Shown here: piece by piece, positions 57,703-64,000 of the stretch
Layout of the letters: every line of letters starts with the position of its first letter
Position numbering within the stretch: position 1 is the stretch's first letter
From: Chloroflexota bacterium
Lineage (GTDB): Bacteria; Chloroflexota; UBA6077; JACCZL01
Assembly (NCBI GenBank): GCA_020845495.1
Contig: JADLFM010000062.1
Location: 1-64,000, forward strand
Length of the DNA stretch: 64,000 nt
Direction: 5' to 3'
The notes under the pieces: model-generated
The model's database searches: none
Seen by the model: the letters and a program-made list of their open reading frames with translations, nothing else
Told to the model about the DNA's origin: nothing
Position numbers and translations under genes: made by a program

Positions 57703-59268
57703 ATGGCAACAGGCACCTGGACGCTGCGGCCAGCCGAAACGGCCGCTCCGGCGGCGAGCATGACCGTCATGCAGACGTCGATCCGACACCGGGCAGTGAC
57801 TGCCGCGCTCGCGGTCGTGACGATCGTCGGCGGCGCGCTCCGGCTCTGGCAGGTTGCGGCCTGGCCGACGTTCCTCGACGAAGATATCTACGCAGCGGCA
57901 GTGATCCGTATCCCCAGCCTTCCGCCGGCTGAGGCGGTCTGGCTGGCGGCCGAAGCGCCCCTCAAGGGACCGCTCGTCGTCCTGCTCCAAACTGGCCTCA
58001 AGGCGATCACGCACGTCGACGCACTGACGGCCGGCCGGCTTCTGTCCGCCGTGTGCGGCCTCTTCACTATTCTCCTGTGCTACGCGCTCGGGCGACGGGT
58101 AGGGGGGCAACTGGTTGGGCTTCTGGCAGCCAGCCTGTACGCGCTGGCGCCGCTGGCGGTCCTCCACGAACGGATGAGCAATTTCGATGCGCCGCTCACG
58201 CCGGCCGTGCTCGGTGCAACCCTGCTCGCATGGGCAGCGCTGGAGCGCCCTTCCTGGCGGCTAACGGCCGCCGCTGCTGTCGTCGCGATCCTGGCCGTGC
58301 AAGTGAAGGTTCCCGGCGTGATGCTGGCGGGCCTACCAGTCCTGTTCCTGGTCGGGCCGGCACGCGGACACGGGGCGCCTCCGATTGCCCATGCTGCTGT
58401 GCTGATGGCTGCCCCGATCCTGGGCTACATGGCGCAAATGCTCAGCCCGATCGCGCCACTGCTCCAGTACCAGAACTCGGCCATGATGACGCCGCTGGAA
58501 GGCTCCTGGTACCACCTGGGCGAGTTCGGCGAACTGCTCGTTAGCTACGTCGGCTCGTTCGGCGTCGCGTTCGGCCTGGTCGGCCTCGCCATGCTCGCAC
58601 GTGCCGATCGCCGTGCAGCCATCCTCGTCGCGGCATCCATCATTCTATGGTCCCTTCCCTGGATCGCCCTGAGCCGCTTCACACCCTCTCGTTACTATCT
58701 GCCTGCGCTCCCATTCGCAGTCATCGCGATTGCCTTCGGACTCGTCTGGATGGGCCGGCTCGCGCCGGCGGGGCGACGGCGGCTTCTGGCGACCGCGGCG
58801 CCGGCGATCCTGCTAGGAGCCTCCTGGCTGGCCAGTTCGCTCGGGCTCGTCACAGATTTCGAGCATGCCACGCTGAGCGCGGTGGACGACTGGCAGTATC
58901 GCTCCGGCTGGCCGTCCGGCTACGGCTATCCGGAGGCGGACCGACTGGTACGGACACTCGGCCTGCCTGGTGCGACCGTCGCCTACTTCACCGACGGGCA
59001 GCACCTCGTCGCGGCCGGCCTGGATCGACCGTGGTCCGCGGGTGTGCGCTCGCTTGGGTGGCTTGGGGATCCGACACCGCTCGCCGACGCCGGATCACCG
59101 CTGTACGTGGTGGTCGACGACGGCCGCGACCACGTCCTCGTGTCGACCGGTGCTGCTCTCGTAGACCGCCCGGCGCTGGTTCGGTCGATTCGCCCAGACC
59201 TCGCGATTCTCGCGCACTTCCCGCGTCCTGGAACGACTCAGGGTGTCTGGGTGCTGGGCACACCGTAG
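57703..59268 (+). CDS. GT-C family membrane glycosyltransferase (GT39-like)
   Basis: The 521-residue integral membrane protein has nine or more predicted helices. The first extracytoplasmic loop after helix 1 contains AAWPTFLDEDIYA, the acidic Asp-Glu motif used by polyprenyl-phosphate-sugar dependent GT-C enzymes. LGRRVGGQLVGLLAASLYALAPLAVLHERMSNFDAPL is typical GT39 helix 3-4 sequence. The C-terminal 100 residues form a soluble domain. ATG at 57703 has GGGGAG 5 bases upstream; longer open frames upstream lack support. It follows prfB by 130 bases. The acceptor is unknown; a link with the mannolipid operon is possible but unproven. Confidence 0.75.
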   Translation: MATGTWTLRPAETAAPAASMTVMQTSIRHRAVTAALAVVTIVGGALRLWQVAAWPTFLDEDIYAAAVIRIPSLPPAEAVWLAAEAPLKGPLVVLLQTGLKAITHVDALTAGRLLSAVCGLFTILLCYALGRRVGGQLVGLLAASLYALAPLAVLHERMSNFDAPLTPAVLGATLLAWAALERPSWRLTAAAAVVAILAVQVKVPGVMLAGLPVLFLVGPARGHGAPPIAHAAVLMAAPILGYMAQMLSPIAPLLQYQNSAMMTPLEGSWYHLGEFGELLVSYVGSFGVAFGLVGLAMLARADRRAAILVAASIILWSLPWIALSRFTPSRYYLPALPFAVIAIAFGLVWMGRLAPAGRRRLLATAAPAILLGASWLASSLGLVTDFEHATLSAVDDWQYRSGWPSGYGYPEADRLVRTLGLPGATVAYFTDGQHLVAAGLDRPWSAGVRSLGWLGDPTPLADAGSPLYVVVDDGRDHVLVSTGAALVDRPALVRSIRPDLAILAHFPRPGTTQGVWVLGTP

Positions 59269-59367
59269 TGCCCGAGGCAGCCCATCCGCGTCACCGAGCC
59301 TACGGCCGCGGAAGGTGCCCTGCGCAATCGTTCCGACCGCTTCCCCTGGCTCCGGGCACGTTCCAAG

Positions 59368-61137
59368 CTACGGCGCGTTCTGGACCGCGAAAACCGCCAC
59401 TCCGTCGGCGTCATAGCTCGGGATGAGCGTGGAATCGGCGGGATGGCCAGCGCCCAGTAGTCGCTCGTATGGGCCGACGACGACGAAACGAATGCCGTTG
59501 TGGTGAAGGAAGGCGCGCCGCTCGTCGTCCAGAACGGCTCCGTCCATCAGGCCGGCGTAGAACCAGGACGCCACGCGCTCCTTTGCTGCGAAGTCCTGCG
59601 TCGCGACCCAATGTCCGACGTAGGCCCGCCCAGGAATGACGCCACCGACCAGGTTGCCGGTGAGCGTCTGTCCCAGCACCACGTCCTCGGGCGTTGTCCG
59701 CTCCGCCAACCAGTCGACCGCCTGGCGGAGCGCCACCGGCTGGAATGCCGACCGGTCGGTTGGAGCCGTCACCCGGACCTCGCTTGTGGCGCCCACCAGC
59801 ACGAACGTGTAGAAGAACGCCGACGAGCCGATTAGCAGTTCGGCGAGCACGGCTGTCCCAAGCGGGCGCACCAGCACGGCCGGAACGCCTCGTAGGGCGC
59901 GCAGCCGGTGCCAGAGTGGTGGCAGACCGAACGCCGCCAGCAGGGCCAGCATGGGGTGGAGCGCGTAGGCGAACCGGCGCTGAAATCCGACCGGCGCGTA
60001 CATCAATGCAACGGCGACGCCAATCCAGACCAGTACGAGCAGCCGCCCGGCCGTGAGCCGCCATGCGACTGGTCGAAGTCCGAGCAGCACCAGCGGCACC
60101 AGCAATCCGAAGCCGGCCAGCATCTCCAGTGGCGGCGCTGTCACCGTCTGATTCTGACGTCCGTAGGTTGCGCCCCAGAACGGATCGGTACCAAACACCA
60201 GCAAGTTGTAGAGTAGGAACGGGGCGGACCCGACGACCACGACGCCGGCGGAACAGAGAGCTCGCCTGTCACCTCGCCGGCGTTGCGAGCAACGTACACC
60301 CGCATACACCACCACGACGGCAGCCGCGGATACTAGACTGAAGGGGTTGGTGACACCCAGCGCGACGGTGAGCACCAGCGCCGACAGGCAGGCCATCCTA
60401 CCGCCTCGGCGGGCCGCCCGCGCCACCGCTCGCAGGAGGAGCAGGAGCAGCCCGAGGCCGACCATCAGGTGAGGACTGCCAAAGAGCACCAGGAACGTTG
60501 ACAGTTCTGGATCGTTCAGTTCACGAGCGGCTGGCAGTTCCCCGAGTCCGAGCAGCCTCCCAACGATTGCCAGCGTTGCGGCGATGCCCGAGCCGAAGAC
60601 AGCCAATGCGAAGGCGACGCGGCGTCGCCAGAGCACCGGCGTGACGAGCGCGGTGGCGTCATAGAGCGCCAGCAGGAGGAAGAGCCGCGCACCCGTCCCT
60701 GACCACCGATACACGATCTCCGGCGCGACCCCGAGCCCCTGCGCCAGCTTTCCGAGCATCACGTACAGCCCGTACATGAAGGCCGGCGCGTGCGGCTCCG
60801 ACGACAAATGGTCGCGGATGAGCCAGGCCCCGGCCGCACCATCTCGCATCGCCGCAAGGTATTGCGCCACGTCATGCGGCGCCCAAAATTGTCCGGCGAA
60901 CGCCCAAGCACCGGCCGCTCGGGCATCTGCGAGCAGATGTGGTACCTCGACCAACCCCAGGATGGCGAGGCTGACGATCGACGGCCACCCCCACCCTCGG
61001 AGGTGTGTGGCTAGCGCTGCCAGGGCACGCCGCGCTGGCATACCTGTCCATCCGTCTGGCTGCCTGAGCGACCCGATAGCTGCGGGCGGCATCCGGGCAG
61101 ACTCCGTTGATGGGTGCGGTCGGCTGGCGACGCTCAT
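59368..61137 (-). CDS. multi-spanning membrane protein, GT-C-like
   Basis: The 589-residue protein has about ten hydrophobic helices between residues 45 and 440 and a soluble C-terminal domain of about 130 residues. The large loop after helix 1 contains FWAPHDVAQYLAAMRDGAAGAWL, where Asp and the following region match the acidic loop of GT-C-type enzymes, although the pattern is weaker than in its two relatives in this window. GGGGGAAGC right before ATG 61137 supports that start over an ATG 16 codons upstream. It is convergent with the GT39-like gene. Specificity is unknown. Confidence 0.6.
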   Translation of the reverse strand: MSVASRPHPSTESARMPPAAIGSLRQPDGWTGMPARRALAALATHLRGWGWPSIVSLAILGLVEVPHLLADARAAGAWAFAGQFWAPHDVAQYLAAMRDGAAGAWLIRDHLSSEPHAPAFMYGLYVMLGKLAQGLGVAPEIVYRWSGTGARLFLLLALYDATALVTPVLWRRRVAFALAVFGSGIAATLAIVGRLLGLGELPAARELNDPELSTFLVLFGSPHLMVGLGLLLLLLRAVARAARRGGRMACLSALVLTVALGVTNPFSLVSAAAVVVVYAGVRCSQRRRGDRRALCSAGVVVVGSAPFLLYNLLVFGTDPFWGATYGRQNQTVTAPPLEMLAGFGLLVPLVLLGLRPVAWRLTAGRLLVLVWIGVAVALMYAPVGFQRRFAYALHPMLALLAAFGLPPLWHRLRALRGVPAVLVRPLGTAVLAELLIGSSAFFYTFVLVGATSEVRVTAPTDRSAFQPVALRQAVDWLAERTTPEDVVLGQTLTGNLVGGVIPGRAYVGHWVATQDFAAKERVASWFYAGLMDGAVLDDERRAFLHHNGIRFVVVGPYERLLGAGHPADSTLIPSYDADGVAVFAVQNAP

Positions 61138-61188
61138 GCTTCCCCCGGCAGCCTCCAAACTGAAGCCGTTGCCTACTCCCGACAACGC

Positions 61189-61223
61189 GAAGCGCCTCCG
61201 CCCGGTGATGGCGGAGGCGCTTC
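61189..61223 (-). terminator. 14-bp perfect hairpin between NIPSNAP and GT-C genes
   Basis: GAAGCGCCTCCGCC (61189-61202) and GGCGGAGGCGCTTC (61210-61223) form a perfect stem with a 7-nt loop. It lies downstream of the NIPSNAP gene and 50 bases upstream of the GT-C gene on the same strand. The size suits a terminator, but the minus-strand side has only GCGTTGTC after it. Confidence 0.6.
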
Positions 61224-61364
61224 TTGCCGTCAGCGGCCGCTGCGAGGGGAGTCTCGGCCACCGGTGCCGTTGCTCTCGCAGTCCCGACCTGCCGAAACCG
61301 ATACCCCGATGGATCCCACATGTACCCTGGTGACAAGCCGTGGAGATGCCAGCGGGACGTTGGT

Positions 61365-62006
61365 TTAGCGCATCGGCGAGGTGTCGGTGGGGATCAGGAT
61401 GGTGGAACTCATCTCCACGAGCAATGCCGAACTCTTTGGCACGAACGCTGACCAGACCGGATCCGCGAGCACAGTCGCTCGTACCTGTGCCCGCTGATTC
61501 AAGTCGTCGTAGACCCAGAGATGCACGGCCTGATTCAATTGCGCGACCTCAGTCGTCCAGAGTCCGACGATCTTCGAGTACTTCTCGCGGGCGGGCAACG
61601 CGCCCTTGAGGAGGCTCTTCCAGACGTTGACCTTGCCTGGCTGGGTCCGATACGTCCGCAACTCGTAGACGTGGCCGCCGCCTTCTGGCTCCCGCAGTCC
61701 GACCTCTGGATCGAGCGCCAGGAGCATGTTCTCCTGAGACATCAGAAGCGGCTGGATGCGCGGCACGTACTTCGTTGTCCAGTCGGAGTCTTTGCTGAGT
61801 GCCTCGCGGAGACGCTGCCGCTCGTCCAGACTCGCGTACTCCCACAGGTGGACGTAGCGGTTGAGGGTGCCGAACTCGGTCGTCCAACCGCCCACGAAGC
61901 GGCCGTACTTGTCACCTCGAACCGGGCGCCCAACTTCACGCTGATGCGTCAGGTACTCACCTACCGCACCTGGCTTGAGGGTGTAGATCCGTAGCTCGTA
62001 GATCAC
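61365..62006 (-). CDS. NIPSNAP family protein with two domains
   Basis: The 213-residue protein is two NIPSNAP/dimeric ferredoxin-like barrels in tandem. The first opens MIYELRIYTLKPGAVGEYL and contains GGWTTEFGTLNRYVHLWEY; the second opens HVYELRTYRTQPGKVNVW and contains GLWTTEVAQLNQAVHLWVY. Single-domain bacterial members are about 105 residues and dimerise, so this is a covalent pair. The family has no well-defined reaction; some members help in degradation or stress pathways. GAAGGAGGGG lies before the ATG. Confidence 0.88.
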   Translation of the reverse strand: MIYELRIYTLKPGAVGEYLTHQREVGRPVRGDKYGRFVGGWTTEFGTLNRYVHLWEYASLDERQRLREALSKDSDWTTKYVPRIQPLLMSQENMLLALDPEVGLREPEGGGHVYELRTYRTQPGKVNVWKSLLKGALPAREKYSKIVGLWTTEVAQLNQAVHLWVYDDLNQRAQVRATVLADPVWSAFVPKSSALLVEMSSTILIPTDTSPMR

Positions 62007-62090
62007 AGTGCCCCTCCTTCACGCCAGGATACCCTGTGCGCTGTCACCCATCGGGGCAGCGGCCGTGACGCTCCTCCTCTGGCCAGATCC

Positions 62091-62145
62091 CCTCACCCCC
62101 TAGCCCCCTCTCCCGCGCGGCACCAGGAGAGACGGCGGGGGCGCT
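62091..62145. repeat. half-copy of the CCCTCACCCC/CTCTCCC repeat
   Basis: The left half of the palindrome at 62192-62247 recurs here almost unchanged (CCCCTCACCCCCTAGCCCCC and onward through CTCTCCCGCGCGG), but the right half diverges into AGGAGAGACGGCGGGGG. Confidence 0.6.
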
Positions 62146-62191
62146 CAGTTGGTCTCCCCCCTGACGAGCGAGGAGGCTCGGACGTCGCACC

Positions 62192-62247
62192 CCCCTCACC
62201 CCCAACCCCCTCTCCCGCGCGCGGGAGAGGGGGTTGGGGGTGAGGGG
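62192..62247. repeat. perfect 56-nt palindrome (dispersed repeat family)
   Basis: The 28 bases from 62192 (CCCCTCACCCCCAACCCCCT, then CTCCCGCG) are an exact reverse complement of 62220-62247, with no spacer. It lies between the NIPSNAP and HAD genes. Related, less perfect copies occur at 31138-31205, 43950-43993 and 62091-62145. It would form a very stable RNA hairpin or a DNA cruciform. Confidence 0.95.
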
Positions 62248-62436
62248 AAACACCCATAGCTCGGACTCCTCCGACGGCCGCTGGCCACGTACCGTCAGGC
62301 GTCGCGCGGAGGTCAAGAACGCCATATGCTGCACCATCTGCTGAACCGCACAGATGGCCTGCCCTTTGACGTACCACGGACGGTACGGCACGTCCAGGCA
62401 CTCGCACCCTTGTCACGCACCCACTCCCAGACGTGG

Positions 62437-63117
62437 TCAGCCCTTCCCGAGTCCAAACAGTGCCGGCAGGCCCGCGATGCTCGGCAGCAGATGGGTATGG
62501 GGCGTTGCGCCGAGGGTCTCGAGACCATGTGCGCCGCTCAGCACCCCGATGACCCAGCCGGCCCGCGCGTTGCTCGCCGCCCGTAGGTCGAGCGGCGTGT
62601 CCCCGACGACGGCAACCGTTCCGATGTCGTGGACGCCGAGGTCGATCGTAGCGCGGTAGATTAAGTACGGCGCTGGCCGACCCGCGGGGGCATCGTCGCT
62701 GGCGAGAACCCGATCGAAGAGCGCCTGCCAACCGAGCCGCCGGACGAGCAGATCGACAAGCCCCCGATCGAAGCCGCTGGTGAGCGCCACCTTGATGCCG
62801 GCGTCGTGCAGGGCCTTGATGGCCGCGCTGGCTCCTTCGATCTCGCGGACTGGCCCCTGTTCGTACTCGCGGCGCAGGGCGGCCTCAAAGACCGCCAGCG
62901 CTTGCCCCGCAATCTCGTGCGCCGAGTCGGCGGATCGGTTTCGCGCTGCCAGTTCTTCGAAGACAGCGCGTTTACTGGCGCCTCGGCGCGCGGCCAGATC
63001 AGCTTCGGTGAACGGGATGTCGTACTGTCTGAGGGCGAGCCGGTACGCCTCGAGCACGGCACCCTCTTCCTTCATGGTGGTGCCGGCGAAGTCCGTGACG
63101 ACGAGCGTCGGACGCAC
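62437..63117 (-). CDS. phosphonatase-like HAD-superfamily hydrolase
   Basis: The 226-residue HAD phosphatase starts VVTDFAGTTM. The nucleophile Asp is followed by Phe-Ala-Gly-Thr-Thr, as in phosphonoacetaldehyde hydrolase (PhnX) and its relatives, rather than DxDGTL. The cap domain spans about residues 20-90. VALTSGFDRGL is motif 2, and VAVVGDTPLDLRAASNA is motif 4. The Lys that forms a Schiff base in true PhnX is not evident, so this fits the PhnX-like group of unknown substrate. It is followed by the repeat-rich gap. The ATG is 9 bases after AGGAGG. Confidence 0.88.
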   Translation of the reverse strand: MRPTLVVTDFAGTTMKEEGAVLEAYRLALRQYDIPFTEADLAARRGASKRAVFEELAARNRSADSAHEIAGQALAVFEAALRREYEQGPVREIEGASAAIKALHDAGIKVALTSGFDRGLVDLLVRRLGWQALFDRVLASDDAPAGRPAPYLIYRATIDLGVHDIGTVAVVGDTPLDLRAASNARAGWVIGVLSGAHGLETLGATPHTHLLPSIAGLPALFGLGKG

Positions 63118-63321
63118 AGTAGAACCTCCTCTGGTAGGAACTCCCGCTCGTGAGTGCGCCTGCTGATGCGTGTTCCTGGTTGATACGGCCAGGGCTTGAT
63201 GCTCGCGAGTCCGCGACGGTCTGCGTGTTCGTCTGACTGGCCCTCGGCGACGTGGAGGATTCCAGCAGGGGCACGCTCGCCAGGCCAGCAGAGGGTGGCC
63301 TTGGACAGTCCGAGCAGACGC

Positions 63322-63663
63322 TTATTCGTCAGTTGTGCGGGCAGGGGTGAGGCGCTGGTGAGCGAGGTAGACGCGCCCGTCACACACGGGACAGAGGATG
63401 AACCGTCCGTCTGGCCGCGACACGAACAGACGCCCCTGTTCGTCGTGGTCGACGCGCGTGGGTACCCGTGAACGAATGTAGCGACCGGTCTCGTCTACGA
63501 ATCCTCCGATGTCCCAGCGCGCTCCAGGGTGGATCTCCAGCCACGCCTCGGCGGCGCGGATCTCAGCGGCAAGCTCGGCGTCGGGCTGCCAGGCTGGCCG
63601 CTCATCGGCGAAGGAAATTTCGGCGCTGCAGGTTCGGCAGGCCAGCGTGAGCGTCCAGCGCAT
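63322..63663 (-). CDS. small Cys-rich hypothetical protein
   Basis: The 113-residue protein has two Cys pairs, CRTC near residue 10 and CPVC near residue 93, which could bind zinc as a split ribbon. Between them is an acidic, Trp-rich stretch (DERPAWQPDAELAAEIRAAEAWLEIHP). GGAGGG CTT before ATG 63663 is a strong start. I do not recognise a family; a zinc-dependent regulatory or rubredoxin-like fold is possible. Confidence 0.6.
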   Translation of the reverse strand: MRWTLTLACRTCSAEISFADERPAWQPDAELAAEIRAAEAWLEIHPGARWDIGGFVDETGRYIRSRVPTRVDHDEQGRLFVSRPDGRFILCPVCDGRVYLAHQRLTPARTTDE

Positions 63664-63917
63664 AAGCCCTCCGCGCGTCATGCGCGGCTGTATGGTAACG
63701 CCCACGGGCGCTCAACGGTACTCCGCGCGCGTCGGCGCCTCGGCGCCGAGGCCGGGTGATAGTCCACTGGTTCGCTGGCCGAGCGTTTCACTCCTCGGCC
63801 ATCGCCCGGATGGGTACGGTTCCCCCCTGACGGCGGGCCAAGTACCAGGACAATCATGGCAACACTGCGACATCTCACGTTGACATGCGAGCGGGCTGTC
63901 CGCGGGACATCGAGCCA

Positions 63918-64000
63918 TCAACCACGTACGGCGCCAACGGTGATGCCGCGCACAAACTGCCTCTGGAAGATCACATACAGCACGAGCGTCGGGATGAACG
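63918..64000 (-). CDS. C-terminal end of a carbohydrate ABC transporter permease (partial)
   Basis: The minus-strand frame entering from the right edge reads FIPTLVLYVIFQRQFVRGITVGAVRG and stops at 63918-63920. This is the characteristic C-terminus of MalG-type sugar permeases (LP-x-L-x-x-F-x-QR-x-F-x-x-G-x-x-x-G-A-V-K/R-G). The rest of the gene lies outside the window, so a sugar uptake operon probably continues there. Confidence 0.8.
   Translation of the reverse strand, partial: FIPTLVLYVIFQRQFVRGITVGAVRG

Larger units (their letters stand above)
62007..62436. other. 430-base intergenic region with repeats
   Basis: Apart from the two palindromic repeat units, annotated separately, the region from 62250 to 62436 holds only a short CCATCTG/CAGATGG inverted repeat (62335-62358). 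No gene with a ribosome binding site is visible. Confidence 0.5.

Overview
The window looks like chromosomal DNA from a high-GC, probably monoderm member of the Chloroflexota, possibly close to Thermomicrobia. This is inferred from gene content, not from a marker search. The clues are yvcK with a membrane-anchor extension beside secG, many Asp/Glu-containing GT-C membrane glycosyltransferases, Tat-type lipoprotein peptide-binding proteins, a bifunctional Rel, and inositol-lipid genes in a genome segment with no outer-membrane genes. Start sites are mostly ATG or GTG with GGAGG-like ribosome binding sites. A few genes have a -10 box exactly 6 bases before the start codon, which suggests leaderless mRNAs.

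Layout, left to right. 0-10 kb: a secreted alpha/beta hydrolase behind a promoter with an operator-like inverted repeat, a GT-C glycosyltransferase, a luciferase-like oxidoreductase, rsmD-coaD with a coiled-coil protein, then a NERD-like membrane protein coupled to a subtilisin-like lipoprotein carrying four C-terminal repeats. 10.7-16.8 kb (minus strand): tRNA-Thr, a metallo-beta-lactamase-fold hydrolase, a Zn-ribbon Nudix hydrolase, an enoyl-CoA hydratase-like protein, corA and a secreted GH31 glycosidase. 17-24.5 kb: an M20 amidohydrolase, a von Willebrand A / MoxR-type ATPase pair, a YvlD-like membrane protein, yvcK and secG, whose stop codon lies inside an eight-copy 15-bp repeat. 24.6-33 kb: a solute-binding protein, a retropepsin-like lipoprotein, a small unknown protein, a two-component system divergent from a secreted DUF5666-like protein (with two 11-bp-phased direct-repeat arrays between them), a UgtP-like glycosyltransferase and DoxX.

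33.4-43.9 kb is one large peptide-type ABC transporter locus: two complete [binding protein, permease B, permease C] modules in tandem, followed by a single pair of ATPases. A consensus promoter precedes the first module. Strong hairpins sit between each binding protein and its permease. The second binding-protein gene appears to have lost one base in its Tat signal region. 44-51 kb holds a FecR-like protein, rel, a P1 peptidase, a family-4-like uracil-DNA glycosylase, a GAF/pseudo-receiver protein and tRNA-Arg.

The most interesting locus is 51.3-56.3 kb (minus strand): ino1, two LpxL/PatA-like acyltransferases, a close PimA-like mannosyltransferase and a CDP-alcohol phosphatidyltransferase. 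Together these could build an acylated phosphatidylinositol mannoside-like lipid, as in mycobacteria but outside Actinobacteria. It is divergent from prfB, which keeps the RF2 +1 programmed frameshift. After prfB come two further GT-C membrane proteins, a double NIPSNAP protein, a phosphonatase-like HAD hydrolase, a Cys-rich small protein and the C-terminus of a sugar ABC permease at the right edge. Several intergenic spaces carry members of a CCCTCACCC/CTCTCCC palindromic repeat family, one a perfect 56-nt palindrome.
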